Of a DNA stretch of 47,706 bases, positions 8,518-19,570 are shown piece by piece. The DNA is from Vibrio variabilis. Its GTDB lineage: Bacteria; Pseudomonadota; Gammaproteobacteria; Enterobacterales; Vibrionaceae. The translations under genes and the position numbers were made by a program. Every line of letters begins with the position of its first letter. Position 1 is the stretch's first letter. Location of the stretch: positions 1 through 47,706 of the forward strand of contig NZ_JYJK01000083.1 of NCBI RefSeq assembly GCF_003263785.1. Reading direction: 5' to 3'. Below the pieces are notes generated by a model. That model was not told where the DNA came from, ran no database searches, and was given only the letters and a program-made list of their open reading frames with translations.

Positions 8518-11500
8518 ATGGGGCCGATGTGCTGGAGAAAAATAGCGGTTTTTTTGGTGGTGCTTAGCCATTACGTATTTGCATACGCAGAACCTGCTGG
8601 CGAACCGTCAAAACATACGATTAGCCCTTTGAGTTCTTTGAGCGATGTCTCAGCAGCAGACTTTTCATCCATGTTGACCGATGCTGAGCTGGCTTGGTTG
8701 GTGGCGAACCCTGTTGTTACTGTTGGGCCAGATCCTTACTTTCACCCCATAGAGTTCTTTGATGAACGAGGCAATTACCAAGGGCTTGCTGCTGACTACT
8801 TAACCTTAATTGCCAACCGCACAGGAATTACCTTCCAAATAGAGCAAAGAGACAGCTGGCAGCAGGTTGTCGAAGAGGTACAGTCCGGTGGCATCGACAT
8901 GATGGCTGCGAACGTACCTAGTAACGAAAATACACAGTACCTCAACTTTACTGACAACTATTTCAGCTTTCCGAATGTCTTAGTGACCTCAGAATTCTCG
9001 CTTGCAGCAGTAGTGTCACTATCAGAGATGGCTGGACGCACGGTGGCTGTGGTCGCTGGTTATCCGGATGAGGAGTATCTCAAAGAACAATACCCCGAGA
9101 TAGAACGAATACGTGTCGATTCGGTTGTAAAAGGCTTAGAAGCAGTTGCAAACAAGCAAGCGGATGCATTATTGAGTTTCCTGCCTACCGTTTCCTACTT
9201 CATGGAGCAAGAGGGGTTTTCTGGTTTACAGATCACCAGCGTTCGAGTGCGCTTCGGAGGTGCTTTTGCTGTCAAAAAACAATGGCCCGAGCTGATTTCT
9301 ATCCTAGATAAGGCGCTATCAACGATCTCACCTCAGGAACGTAACGACATCGTAAGGCGCTGGGTAACGTTTCAAGAAGAAGTCGACTCCGTCAGTTTGA
9401 CTGATGCTGAAATACGTTGGCTTGAAGGCATCTCAGAAGTTCGGTTGGGTATCGATAATAGTTGGGCGCCCTTTGAATACCGTGATGCTTTAGGTGCCTA
9501 TAAGGCATATCGTCGGACTATATTCACGATATTTCCAAGTGGCTAGAAATTCCGTTTACTGCTGAACAAACACTTACGTGGAGTGAGGTTCTGACAAAAG
9601 TTCAGCAAGGGGAACTGGATGTTCTGCCTGCGGTTGCCAGAACACCATCCAGAGAGCGCTATCTGGAATTTACTCAGCCATACATGACATTCCCCATCGT
9701 GTTAATGACGTCTCTCGATGCGCCTTTGGTCAATTCTATCAATGACTTTGATAACGAGCGTGTCGCTGTTGTTCGTGAGTACGCGGCAAGTGAGTATATG
9801 CAGCAAGATTATCCAGATTATCAGTTTGTATTTGTTGACACTGTTGAAGAAGGGGTGAGAAAGCTGGTTGCAGGTGAAATAGATGGCTTTGTTGGAAATA
9901 TGGCCTCGATCTCATACACCATGCAAAGCCTTGGGGTGAGCAAGATCAAAATTGCTACTACGACAGGACGAGAGCTGTCGCTAGCCATGGCTGTGCGAAA
10001 AGATTGGCCACAAATGGTGCCAATTTTACAAAAGTCATTAGACCGCTACACCAAAGCCCAAAAGCAAAACATTCACAACAGTTGGATAAATGTTCGAGTG
10101 GAGACTCAATCAGATTGGGGTTTTATTATCAAGGTCTCGGCTGGAATTGCCGCTGTTTTGCTGACGATTCTGCTCACTGTTGTATGGAAAAACAAGCAAT
10201 TAGCGAGAGAAGTTGAAGAGCGAAAACGCATTGCGGATGATTTGACATTGCTGACATTAGCCGTCGAGCAAAGTCCAGTCTCGGTACTAATAACCGATTC
10301 TCAGGGTGACATTACCTACGTGAATCCGACCTGTGAAAAGGTTGCCGGATACGCGAAAAACGAACTCATTGGTAAGAACCCCAGAATGATGAAATCTGAG
10401 CGTAACGCAGCGAGTTTATATGATGAACTGTGGCAGACAATCACCTCCGGGAGCACTTGGCGTGGTGAATACTTTAACCGTCGCTCTGATGGAAGTGAGT
10501 ATTTAGTTGATTCAACGATAGTCCCAATTAGGCTTACCAACGGAGACATTTCTCACTATTTGGAAATCAAACGGGATGTCACTCAACAGCGTACGGATGA
10601 GGCTCGCCTACAAACGTTTGAAAAATTTGTGGAGAACTCACAGCAAGGTTTAGGTATGGCTTCACTAGAGGGGGAAATCACTTTTGTGAACCGCGCATTG
10701 AGCTCGATGCTAGGAGAGCCAACACCGGAAGAGGCTATCGGCAAACGATTTGACAGCTACTATCATGGTGAGGTCGGGGAGAAGCTGAGAGAGCAAGTAT
10801 TACCGACATTGATGTCTGAAGGGGTATGGTCTGGCGAGCTTGCACTGACCAGCAAGCAAGGCGAAACCACCCCAACGCTTGACAGTTTCTTCGTGATTCA
10901 TCATGAAGATGGAACGCCTCAATGCCTCGCCGATGTGATTACTGATATCAGCCAGCAAAAGCAGATTCAACTTGAGCTTGAGTCTGCTCAACAAGAGGCT
11001 GAGCGCGCGACACAAATAAAAAGCGAGTTTTTGGCAAAAATGAGCCATGAGATTCGTACCCCGATGAATGCCATATTAGGTATGAGTCACCTCGCGCTGC
11101 GTACTGACTTAGATGACAAACAAAGAGATTACATTTCAAAAAGCTATCAAGCCGCACAGTCATTGTTAAGTCTAATCAATGACATCCTAGATTTCTCGAA
11201 GATTGAATCAGGAAAGCTAGAGCTGGAATCTATAGAATTTGACATGGAGCAGGTGTTCAACAACCTGTCGACCTTGTGTGTTGAGAAAGCGAGTGAAAAA
11301 GGACTAGAGGTCATTTTCTCAATAGATCCTAAAGTGCCGGTGGCGCTGATGGGTGATCCGCTTCGAATTGGACAGGTATTGCTTAATCTCACGACCAATG
11401 CCATTAAGTTTACAAACAGTGGACAGGTTTTTGTCGAGGTGACAAAAGGCCAATCTGACTTAGAGCACGTTGAGCTGTTATTTACGGTGTCAGACACGGG

Positions 11501-13246
11501 GATTGGACTTACACAGCCTCAAATGGACAAGCTGTTTCACTCGTTCCAACAAGCGGACAACTCTACAACACGCCAATATGGCGGCACTGGCCTTGGGCTA
11601 TCAATATGCAAAAGCCTCGTGCAGTTGATGGGCGGAGATATTCGGGTTAATAGTGTCAAAGGATTAGGAAGTCAGTTCCAGTTTAATATCAAGCTAGGTC
11701 AAACAACGGCAAAGCGAGAGAAGCCATTTGTTGTACCCCCACATTGGCTGACATGCCTGTCATGGTCGTTGACGACAACGAAACAGCTCGGGAAGTGATA
11801 TCAACCTACCTTGGAGATTTGAGACTCAAGGTAGATAGCTTTGCTGATGGAGAATCTGCTTTAGACGCGTTATCGGCAGCAACGGAAGCGTACAAGATTG
11901 TTTTTCTCGACTGGATGATGCCGGGTATGACCGGGCTAGAAGTCGCCGAAAAAATTAAACATCGCTATCCCGGCGCACTCTGTCCGAAAATTATTATGGT
12001 GACCTCATACGGACGTGAGGATGTGATTCATTCTGCCCAGCAGTTAGGTTTGGACGGCTTCTTGGTGAAACCCGTTAACCAATCCATGTTGTTTGATGCC
12101 ATTGTCTCAACCTTGGACAATAGCGCCTTGGAGCTTGGTTCAGAGCGACAAGGCACTGGCATTCTAGCAAGAGATAGTGCTGTTTCGGTGAATATGTTGT
12201 CGGGTAAAACGATACTTTTGGCTGAGGACAATGAGATCAACCAACAGATAGCGAAAGAGCTGTTGGAGAATGTCGGTGCAACGGTTGAGGTCGCCGGTAA
12301 CGGGAAAGTTGCGATTGAAAAAGTGGCCGAGCACGCAGAAAAATTAAAGCCATATGATGCAGTGATCATGGATCTTCGAATGCCAGTGATGGACGGGATA
12401 GAAGCAACCAAAATTCTGCGTCAGACATACTCTAATGACCAACTGCCTATCATTTTTATGACCGCGGATGCAATGAAAGGTGTGCAAGAGTCTGTCCTTT
12501 CCGCTGGAGCGAGTGATTACATTACGAAGCCAATTGACCCAGATGCTCTGATGCGAACTCTTCGTGAGCACTTACAGGATTCATTTAAGAGCGAGGATGC
12601 GTGTCCAAGCGCAGTGGATACAATTCGACAAGCAGATAGTACGGTATGGCTCAATGACACTAAAGCCCTAAAGCGATTGTCTGGAAATGCGACGCTATAT
12701 CACAGCCTTTTAGAAAAGTTTGTCGCGCAGTTTGCCGACGTGGAAAATCAGCTTCAAGCGGCTTTCGAGGCAAACCAATGGGATGCACTGTGTTTGGCTA
12801 CACATACGTTGAAAGGGGTATCAGCCAATATCGGAGCGGAGAGGTTACATCTTTTGGCGCAAGAGATAGAGCAGGCGTCATTGAGCAAGGAGCCAGCAAC
12901 ATTGCAATCAAAGCTGCCCGAGCTAAGTCATGTATTGAAGCAGAGCTTACAAGAGGTTGAACGGTGGCTTGAAACGCATGTCAGAGTTCAACCGATCGAG
13001 AATGAGTCGAACGAACTGTTTGATGATCCTAAGTTTGATGAGTCTCAGTTTGATGACCTAATGAGTCAACTCGCCGAGGCTTGTGCACAAGGCAAAGCGA
13101 CGGTTGCAAAAGACCTAGCCAAACAAATTCTAAGTCTAAACTTACCACAGAAAGAGCGAAGCACTGCGAGCGACATAGTGACTGCTGTGAACAAGTACCG
13201 CTTTAAAGAAGCGACCCAATTGATCACTCAATTGAACAAACGATAG
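8518..13246 (+). CDS. BvgS-like hybrid sensor histidine kinase (two frameshifts)
   Basis: Repaired length is about 1576 residues. A signal peptide precedes two periplasmic solute-binding (SBP_bac_3) domains near residues 60-285 and 305-525, one membrane helix near 535-560, and two PAS domains. HisKA follows with [16 protein letters not shown], then HATPase ([19 protein letters not shown]), two receiver domains (VVDDNE with [14 protein letters not shown] with [11 protein letters not shown]) and an HPt domain ([13 protein letters not shown]). The order is that of BvgS/EvgS kinases. The frame breaks near 9504 (one G missing, restoring [20 protein letters not shown]) and near 11742 (one C missing from a C run). 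Both repairs restore continuous domains. Its probable phosphorylation target is the next gene. The binding domains suggest an amino acid or small-molecule signal. Confidence 0.88.
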
Positions 13247-13294
13247 AAAGCAGACTCATGAGCTGTGAGCACACAAGAGACAAAAGGACGTCAA

Positions 13295-14335
13295 ATGATT
13301 GAACAAGCCAAAATACTCATCGTCGATGATACTGAGCTCAATATAGATGTGCTGGTGGAGACACTTGGCGAACAATATGATTTGAGAGTGGCTTTGGATG
13401 GCGAGGCTGCTCTTGATATTGCCTCGGCGGAGTCATTGGATCTCATTTTACTCGACATAATGATGCCTGGGATGGACGGTTATGAGGTTTGTACTCGCCT
13501 CAAACAGTCTAGCGAAACAGCCATGATACCGGTCATTTTCCTTACTGCGATGGATAGAGAGCAAGATGAAGCCAAAGGGCTAGGCTTAGGTGCCGTAGAC
13601 TACATTACTAAGCCATTCAGTCCTGATTTAGTTCGAGCGCGAATTGCTACCCACTTGAGTCTTTATCACCATAGGATGCACCTTGAAGAGCTCGTGACGC
13701 TGCGTACCAAGCAGATTCAAGAAAGCTACATCGATACCATCCACCGCCTTACCGTGACTGCTGAGTATAAAGATGAAGAAACTGGCGCTCACATTCAACG
13801 AGTCAGTCATTATTGCAAATTGCTTGCTGAGAAGCTTGGAAAAGATGCGGAGTACTGTGACTGCATTTTTTACGCAGCTCCCATGCATGACATTGGGAAA
13901 GTCGGCATACCTGAAGCCATATTACTTAAACCGGGTGCGTTGACCGAAGAAGAATGGCACGTAATGAAAACCCACACCTTAATTGGTGCCGATATTTTAA
14001 AACAAGCAAAATCGCCTTATTTGCAGATGGCGGCCGATATCGCAGCTGGGCACCATGAAAGGTGGGATGGGACGGGGTACCCCAACGGTATACAAGGGGA
14101 AAAGATCCCACTGTCCGCTCGAATATTAAACCTTGCCGATCAATATGATGCGCTTCGTAGCACGCGTCCATACAAGCCTGCGCTATCGCACGAGCAAGTT
14201 GTGTCTATCATTACTGAAGGTGATGGTCGCACCAAGCCCGAGCACTTTGATCCAAAGATACTCAAGATTTTTAAAGCCTGTCATGAAGAGATGAATCAAA
14301 TCTTTGACAGCATGAGCAGTGATGATGTCAGTTAA
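13295..14335 (+). CDS. Response regulator with HD-GYP c-di-GMP phosphodiesterase domain
   Basis: Residues 1-120 form a receiver domain (ILIVDDTELN, phospho-acceptor Asp in LILLDIMMPGMDGYEV near 55, and the Lys of YITKPF). The rest is an HD-GYP domain with the usual metal and signature residues: HDIGK near 198, HHERWDGTGYP near 253 and IPLSARILNLADQYDAL. Intact motifs predict hydrolysis of cyclic di-GMP. I choose the ATG at 13295 because AAGGA lies six bases upstream; a GTG at 13265 would add ten residues. It starts 48 bases after the hybrid kinase, whose C-terminal HPt domain is the likely phosphate donor. Its 3' end overlaps the convergent AraC gene by eight bases. Confidence 0.92.
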   Translation: MIEQAKILIVDDTELNIDVLVETLGEQYDLRVALDGEAALDIASAESLDLILLDIMMPGMDGYEVCTRLKQSSETAMIPVIFLTAMDREQDEAKGLGLGAVDYITKPFSPDLVRARIATHLSLYHHRMHLEELVTLRTKQIQESYIDTIHRLTVTAEYKDEETGAHIQRVSHYCKLLAEKLGKDAEYCDCIFYAAPMHDIGKVGIPEAILLKPGALTEEEWHVMKTHTLIGADILKQAKSPYLQMAADIAAGHHERWDGTGYPNGIQGEKIPLSARILNLADQYDALRSTRPYKPALSHEQVVSIITEGDGRTKPEHFDPKILKIFKACHEEMNQIFDSMSSDDVS

Positions 14336-15348
14336 CGCTGCTTTGCTGCCTAAATGCTCGAGGGGATAGACCAAACCATCGTTTACACGCTCGAGAAAAA
14401 TTCGTAGCACTGGTGAACCCAGTCCATTCAGAAATCATCGATATGGGTAGACTGGTCATTGTGAGATAGTGATAACAGATCATCATCTTGATTTCGTCTT
14501 TGATTTGCGTGAAATTCTTTCCCTCCCTTGCAAGGCGGCGCTTCATCGTCGCAAGGCTGCAGTTTTGGCGTTGTGCTAGGGCGGTTAAGGAAGGCTCTTC
14601 ATGGGCGGTTGTCATGGTGTCAACGACGTAACGATAAATGTTAACCAGCCAAGTTTGATGCTCAGAGGGCTCTTTGTCGAGCCAAAATCCAAATAAGTCG
14701 GTCACCGGCTGTGCAGAGATTGCCATCGGCGTTAGCAGCATTCATGTGAGAGCTGAATATAGGTTTTTGGGGCGTCAAATTGAACATCGATGGGAAAGTA
14801 GTCTTTGTAACACGCACTATGACTTGGCTCAGGGACAGCAAGCTGCAGGTCGGTAACGGTTACAGGCGTAGCGCGATCTGTTGAATGAGTTGCCAGCAGC
14901 CGGCTAATGCGTCTTCGTAAAGCCACAGTGGCGTCGTTAAATCCCGATAGCTTATGTAAAGCCGAGAGTCCGTGGGGCAAAACTCAAGTTGTAATATTGA
15001 CTCGATGAGTGGGCAATAGCGGCTAATTAGCAAGATAGCTTGCCCTAGGTTAGGGGCGCTTTGGAGCGCAATGTTAAATCCAGACAGGCTCTTTATGTCA
15101 AAACTGTTACCAAATGTAAGTCCTGCCTCGCTATAGCCTTCTAAAATGAGCCGTTCAATCGAGGAGTTTATAAATTGACCTAACTCGTCTTGTGACAGCG
15201 AAGTTGGTTTAGTGATTAGTCTATCTATATGATTTTTAGTCGTATTTTCTGGTGAGTATTGGCTGAAGAGTTGTCTCAGGCGCTGCAAAGTATGTCGATT
15301 GTACTCATAGGTAACGTCCAATTGACGTAGTGACAGTGACGGATACAT
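14328..15348 (-). CDS. AraC-family transcriptional regulator (two frameshifts)
   Basis: Three overlapping frames join into one protein of 340 residues once one G is added near 14869 (restoring ALRLVTVTDLQL) and one A near 14739 (restoring SHEMLLTPMAIS). The N-terminal two thirds resemble the Arabinose_bd effector domain, and the C-terminal 90 residues are an AraC helix-turn-helix pair (SLTALAQRQNCSLATMKRRL, then MISEWTGFTSATNFSRACKR and the final GLSPRAFR). The ATG at 15348 has GAGG six bases upstream. It diverges from the SDR and DUF1989 genes, with about 100 bases between the start codons, so it probably controls them. The breaks look like sequencing errors, not gene death. Confidence 0.8.
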
Positions 15349-15445
15349 GATGGCCTCGAGAAAATATGAGCTATAAAGATAAGTATTACCATATTGTAGC
15401 GCGTATTATGTCTGGCAGAAACCAAATAACTTGGAGATTGAGAGT

Positions 15446-16186
15446 ATGAAAGTTGCATTAGTTACCGGCGCTTATCAAGGTATTGGCTACGCTGCGACAG
15501 AGTTGCTGCTAGAAAAAGGTTACACAGTAGTGATGGCGGACATCCAAGACTGTGGAGAAAAAGCGAAGGCGTTTCAAGCGCAAAATCTGAATGCGCATGC
15601 GGCGTACCTTAACCTTTCCGACGCGACTTCATTTGATAAGTTGGTAGCGTACATTGACAGTGAGTTTGGTCATCTCGATGCCCTGATTAACAATGCGGCT
15701 ATCTTAAAAGATTTTGGTATTGGTCCAATTGAAATGCAGGAGTCTATGCTCCGTGAAGTATTGGAAATTAACCAAATTGGTCCGTTTCTACTTACACAAA
15801 AGCTGGTGCCATTACTGCAAAAATCTAGCGCGCCACGTGTCGTGAATCTATCGACACAAGTTGCTCAGCTTGAACAGCTAAGCGATATGAATTCGCCACT
15901 TAAAGATGATATTTGTGCGGCGTACCAGATGAGTAAAGTCGGGGTGAATGCGAGTACTGTGCTGTTTGCAAAAGCGCTAGAACCATTTGGTGGTAAAGTG
16001 AACAGTTGCTGTCCGGGCTGGGTAGAGACTGATATGAACCTTGATGATTTACCAGATTATGGTGACTCGCAAGACAGGCCAAAAACCGTTAAAGAGGGGG
16101 CAGACACTCCCGTGTGGTTAGCGACATTGGATGAGTCTGGGCCAACAGCAGGCTTTTTCACAGATCGTCAACGTATCAACTGGTAG
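15446..16186 (+). CDS. Short-chain dehydrogenase/reductase
   Basis: This is a 246-residue classical SDR. The nucleotide-binding TGAYQGIG motif is at residues 7-14, NNAAI marks the next strand, NLSTQ holds the catalytic serine region, and YQMSK near residue 160 carries the catalytic Tyr and Lys. CPGWVETDM follows, as in the family. I choose the ATG at 15446 with GGAG nine bases upstream. The DUF1989 gene starts eight bases after its stop, so the two are an operon. The enzyme should reduce a carbonyl or oxidise an alcohol with NAD(P); the substrate is not apparent. Confidence 0.87.
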   Translation: MKVALVTGAYQGIGYAATELLLEKGYTVVMADIQDCGEKAKAFQAQNLNAHAAYLNLSDATSFDKLVAYIDSEFGHLDALINNAAILKDFGIGPIEMQESMLREVLEINQIGPFLLTQKLVPLLQKSSAPRVVNLSTQVAQLEQLSDMNSPLKDDICAAYQMSKVGVNASTVLFAKALEPFGGKVNSCCPGWVETDMNLDDLPDYGDSQDRPKTVKEGADTPVWLATLDESGPTAGFFTDRQRINW

Positions 16187-16194
16187 GTGAGAGC

Positions 16195-16928
16195 ATGACA
16201 CAGATTGTAAAAAACGCAGGCATGTTGATGGGCACGCCGGTAGACAGCCAGTATTTAGAAATGAGCGCAAAGCGCGATCAATTGGTCAGCGTTGAGAAAG
16301 GTTATATCGAGCGTCACAGCGGTAAAGGCTTTAAGGTGAACAAAGGCCAAGTGTTCCGCATTATTCAAGCGGACGGCCCTCAAATTGGTGATGTGTGGGT
16401 GTTCAACCAACACGACACAAAAGAACACTTTATGGGGCATACGACGTTTTTGTACGAAGCGCATACCTCAAACAGTACAGTCAGTTGTGGTCTTGCATGC
16501 CAAATGTGCGTCCGATGGCAACTTTGTTGGTTGAGCATTCTGGAAACCCAACATTACCAGAGAACTTCAATAACCATGTTGCCTTAGGTGGGCACTGCAC
16601 GGCAGCGCAATGGGAAATGCTGAGCGGCGTCAAGAACCACAATAGTTGTCACGCGAACGGAATTCAGGCCGTGTCTGAATTTGGTATGGGCGAACAAGAC
16701 ATCATTCACGATAACTTTATGGTGTTCCAGCCTAGCTTCATTCAACCAGATGGCAGTGGTGACAGCATGCCGAGCCAGAGTGAGCCCGGAGACTACGTTG
16801 AATTCGTTGCTGATATGGACATTTTGGTGGCCGTGTCTGCTTGCCCGGTAGGGGACTACTCGGTACCAATGACCGAGCCAGAGAACGTTAGCGCCAAAGG
16901 GTTAGGCTACGAAATTTTAGAATGGTAA
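16195..16928 (+). CDS. DUF1989 (urea carboxylase-associated) family protein (one frameshift)
   Basis: Two frames join into a 244-residue protein if one A is added to the AAA run near 16484, giving HTSKQYSQLWSCMPNVRPM across the join. Both halves are recognisable as DUF1989: an N-terminal part ending in DVWVFNQHD, and a C-terminal part with CHANGIQAVSEFG and a final ACPVGDYS-like stretch. Members often sit beside urea carboxylase or allophanate hydrolase genes, but here the partner is an SDR. Conserved His and Cys residues suggest a metal site, but I do not know the reaction. AGGTGAGAG precedes the ATG, eight bases after the SDR stop, and a terminator follows. Confidence 0.8.
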
Positions 16929-16955
16929 CCTAGAGTTAGCTCTCGAAAAACAATA

Positions 16956-16992
16956 AAAAAGCTGAAGTGACATATCGCCGCTTCAGCTTTTT
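16956..16992. terminator. Bidirectional intrinsic terminator
   Basis: A 12-bp stem (AAAAAGCTGAAG and its complement) has a 13-base loop in which two further pairs are possible, with an A-run before and a T-run after. It lies between the DUF1989 gene and the convergent DUF2999 gene. Confidence 0.87.
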
Positions 16993-17005
16993 GTTTTTCT
17001 GAGTG

Positions 17006-17257
17006 CTACTTATTTAGCTGCTCTTTTGCCGCTTCAACTTTTGCAAAGTCGAGGCCAAGCTCTTCGACTGCCTCTTTGATGAGCGCTGGGTTTTGCATCA
17101 CTTGGTTCATCAATAGTTGAAGCTTGTCCTGAGGCAGACCCAGTTGGCTAATGGTTGCCATTGCCGCTAGTGGGTTTTGCGTTAGCGTCTCGAAAATCTC
17201 GTTGATTTGTGCGTCGCTAATATTGTTCTCTTTCAATAGGGCAATAATTGGATTCAT
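17006..17257 (-). CDS. DUF2999 family protein
   Basis: This is a complete small protein of 83 residues that is largely helical and acidic, with no signal peptide or membrane segment. It matches the DUF2999 family, found mainly in vibrios and of unknown function. The helical repeats ([37 protein letters not shown]) suggest a compact helical bundle. AAGGT stands upstream of the ATG. It lies between a terminator and the glutaredoxin-like gene on the same strand, 86 bases away. A decayed second copy of the same family is present at 2162-2320. Confidence 0.78.
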   Translation of the reverse strand: MNPIIALLKENNISDAQINEIFETLTQNPLAAMATISQLGLPQDKLQLLMNQVMQNPALIKEAVEELGLDFAKVEAAKEQLNK

Positions 17258-17343
17258 TGTCTTACCTTTGTTTTTACTTATAGCCGTTGGGCGGACATTC
17301 TAGCACTAGGTTTTGGCGGAGAGAACCGCCACTACTGATATCG

Positions 17344-17703
17344 CTATGCAAATTCTTTTTGCAGGTAACTTACTATATCGGATGACTCGTACATCCATGT
17401 CTCTTGGCCATTTTCGACGATCTTTAGACACGGCACTTTTACTCGACCGCCGCCATTGAGAAGCTCTTCTCTAGCAACTGGATCGTTTTTCGCATCTTTC
17501 AACTCGATATTGACAGATTGGCGTTTCATTTCACGGCGAACTTTGACACAAAATGGGCAAGCTTCGAATTGATAAAGCTGCATCGCCGATGCTTTAGCAT
17601 CAGCTTGTTGCTGTGCTTCACTACTGCGTTTTACGCCGCGTGGTGAAAACACAAAGTTCAGCAATAGAATGATTTTGCCTAAAATAATGCGGATGAACTT
17701 CAT
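17344..17703 (-). CDS. Membrane-anchored glutaredoxin-like protein
   Basis: The protein has 119 residues. The first 20 or so (FIRIILGKIILLLNFVFS) form a hydrophobic anchor, followed by a short linker and a thioredoxin-fold domain. The CPFC active site is at residues 49-52, a cis-proline turn is present in RVKVPCLKI, and the domain ends with MYESSDIVSYLQ, typical of glutaredoxins and the GST N-terminal domain. It should handle thiol-disulphide or glutathione exchange. The basic residues after the helix suggest the domain stays on the cytoplasmic face. Its neighbours give no clear partner, though norR lies next on the same strand. Confidence 0.8.
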   Translation of the reverse strand: MKFIRIILGKIILLLNFVFSPRGVKRSSEAQQQADAKASAMQLYQFEACPFCVKVRREMKRQSVNIELKDAKNDPVAREELLNGGGRVKVPCLKIVENGQETWMYESSDIVSYLQKEFA

Positions 17704-17842
17704 AACTACCTTTCTTTGTAATTTGTTGAGCTTATAGTTGTTATCGTGTTTTTGTGACCAACACGTACAGCGCCAAATCTTAACACCTCTTTTACTTTAC
17801 CGATACGTTTAGTCGCTCGGTAGGCTCATTCATCAAAGGTGT

Positions 17843-19423
17843 TTACTCCCTAGATAAACTATGGCGCTTGGTGACGCTAAGACCCAAACGCTTAGACAAT
17901 CGGATAAGGTTGGCGCGATCCGTCTTGAGCTCACGTGCCGCTTGAGCCCAGTTGTAGTCGGCACTGACTAACGCATTGGAAATCAACGCGCGTTGATATT
18001 CCTCAGTAGCTTCGCGTATGCCAGCGCTCTGTTTTGGAAGCTCAATAGTCGATGCTTTGGTTTGATTTTGTGGGGGAGCGCATCATCAAACTGCCCACAA
18101 TCATCGATGGTGACAGACACCACCGCCTTACCCATCGAGCGGGCTTTCGCTTTTAATGCCGCACGGTTGATGACATGTTCAAGTTCGCGAACATTGCCTG
18201 GCCATGCGTATCGGTTAAGGTGAGTAACAACATTAGGGTTGAGTTTGATCTGGCTGATCCCAAGTTTTCTGCGTGCTTGCTCCAAGAAAAAGCCGGTTAG
18301 CAGTTCCACATCACCGAGGCGTTCTTTTAGTGGAGGAACGGAAATCGGGTAGACACTTAGGCGGTGATAGAGGTCTGCGCGAAACTTGCCGTTTTCCACT
18401 TCTAATTTGAGGTCTCGATTGGTTGCTGCCAGTACGCGAACGTTGATTTTCTGAATCTGATCTTTGCCAACAGGTTGGATCTCATTGTTTTGTAGGGCGC
18501 GTAGAAGCTTACTTTGTGCGGCCAGTGGCAATTCGCCAATCTCATCGAGAAACAGGGTGCCTTCGTCCGCGAGCGCAAACTTACCCAATCGGTTTTTATC
18601 GGCCCCGGTAAATGCGCCTTTGACGTGCCCAAACAGTTCACTCTCAATCAAGCTTTCTGGAATAGCGGCACAGTTCACGTAAACTAAAGGCTGCTGTCTG
18701 CGGGTTGATTGGTAATGCAGCGTACGGGCAACCAGTTCTTTGCCAACGCCAGTTTCACCATGGATCAAAATGTTGAAATCGGAAGGTGCGACGATCTCAA
18801 TATCAGATTTAAGTGCTCGCATTGGCTCACTGTTGCCGATCATCTCTCCTCCGTCTCGCTCCCAAGCTTCCTCATTGAGCTCTTCGAGAAGTTGCTTCGA
18901 TTGTTTTGCTTGATACTCAAGCTGAGAGAAAGTGAGTGCCATTTTCAACGTAGAGGCGGCGATAGCGGATAGAACCTCAAGATTTCGCGTCGGAATGCTA
19001 TGAAAAGCATTCGGTTCTAGGCTATCCAGTGTTAGCGCTCCTAACATTTTTTCGCCAAAAATAAGCGGAAGCCCCATGCAAGAGTGCATTGGCAGGTCGC
19101 CGTGGTGGTCAATCAATAACCCATCGAAGGGGTCGGGCAGCTCACTGTCCGCATCAAAAATCACTGGGCTATTAGCCGCGCAGATCTCGGCGAAAACGCG
19201 GATGCTCATTAATGACAAAGCGTCGCCCCAATGTATCTCGAGCGAGCCCCTGCATTGCGAGCGGTACTAGCGTATCCCCCTGCAGCGAAAGCAGCGCTAC
19301 GCAATCACAGCGAATGGTTTTCCTGATAGTGTTGAGCAGCGAATCGAAACGTTCTTGATCGTTGCTGCTGCTAGCGAGACCAACGGTTAGGTCTATAAGA
19401 CTTGAGGTGGAGATATCTTGCAT
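17843..19423 (-). CDS. norR: NorR, nitric-oxide-responsive sigma-54 activator (two frameshifts)
   Basis: Repaired length is 526 residues, close to E. coli NorR (504). An N-terminal GAF domain, which binds iron and nitric oxide in this family, is followed by an AAA+ domain with Walker A GETGVGKE near 221, the sigma-54 contact loop GAFTGA near 270 and Walker [13 protein letters not shown] Fis-type helix-turn-helix ends it ([20 protein letters not shown]). The frame breaks at about 19215 (one extra T; repair gives [14 protein letters not shown]) and about 18051 (one A missing; repair gives [12 protein letters not shown]). It is divergent from hmp, with NorR sites and a sigma-54 promoter between them, as known for Vibrio cholerae. 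Confidence 0.9.
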
Positions 19424-19465
19424 GTGGGATACGACGTTTTAAATGAGTATAGTTGTCATTTTAGT

Positions 19466-19500
19466 GTCATTTAGACATAAATGAAAGTAGTCATTTTGAC
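19466..19500. promoter_or_regulatory. NorR-binding sites
   Basis: GTCATTTTGAC at 19490-19500 is an exact match to the known GTCA-N3-TGAC NorR target, and GTCATTTAGAC at 19466-19476 differs at one base while keeping the GT-N7-AC core. A weaker half-match starts at 19455. Their centres are 24 bases apart, and they lie 56-90 bases upstream of the sigma-54 promoter, the expected place for an enhancer. Confidence 0.75.
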
Positions 19501-19555
19501 TCAATCTGGGTCGAAAATCTTTATTAAAACCAATGACTACCTATGTTTTTATACT

Positions 19556-19570
19556 TGGCACGAACTCTGC
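19556..19570 (+). promoter_or_regulatory. Sigma-54 promoter of hmp
   Basis: TGGCACGAACTCTGC matches the -24/-12 consensus: the GG and GC elements are separated by exactly ten bases. Transcription would start about twelve bases downstream, near 19582, leaving a leader of roughly 140 bases before the hmp start codon. The leader holds a small inverted repeat (GTGAAC and GTTCAC). Confidence 0.8.
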
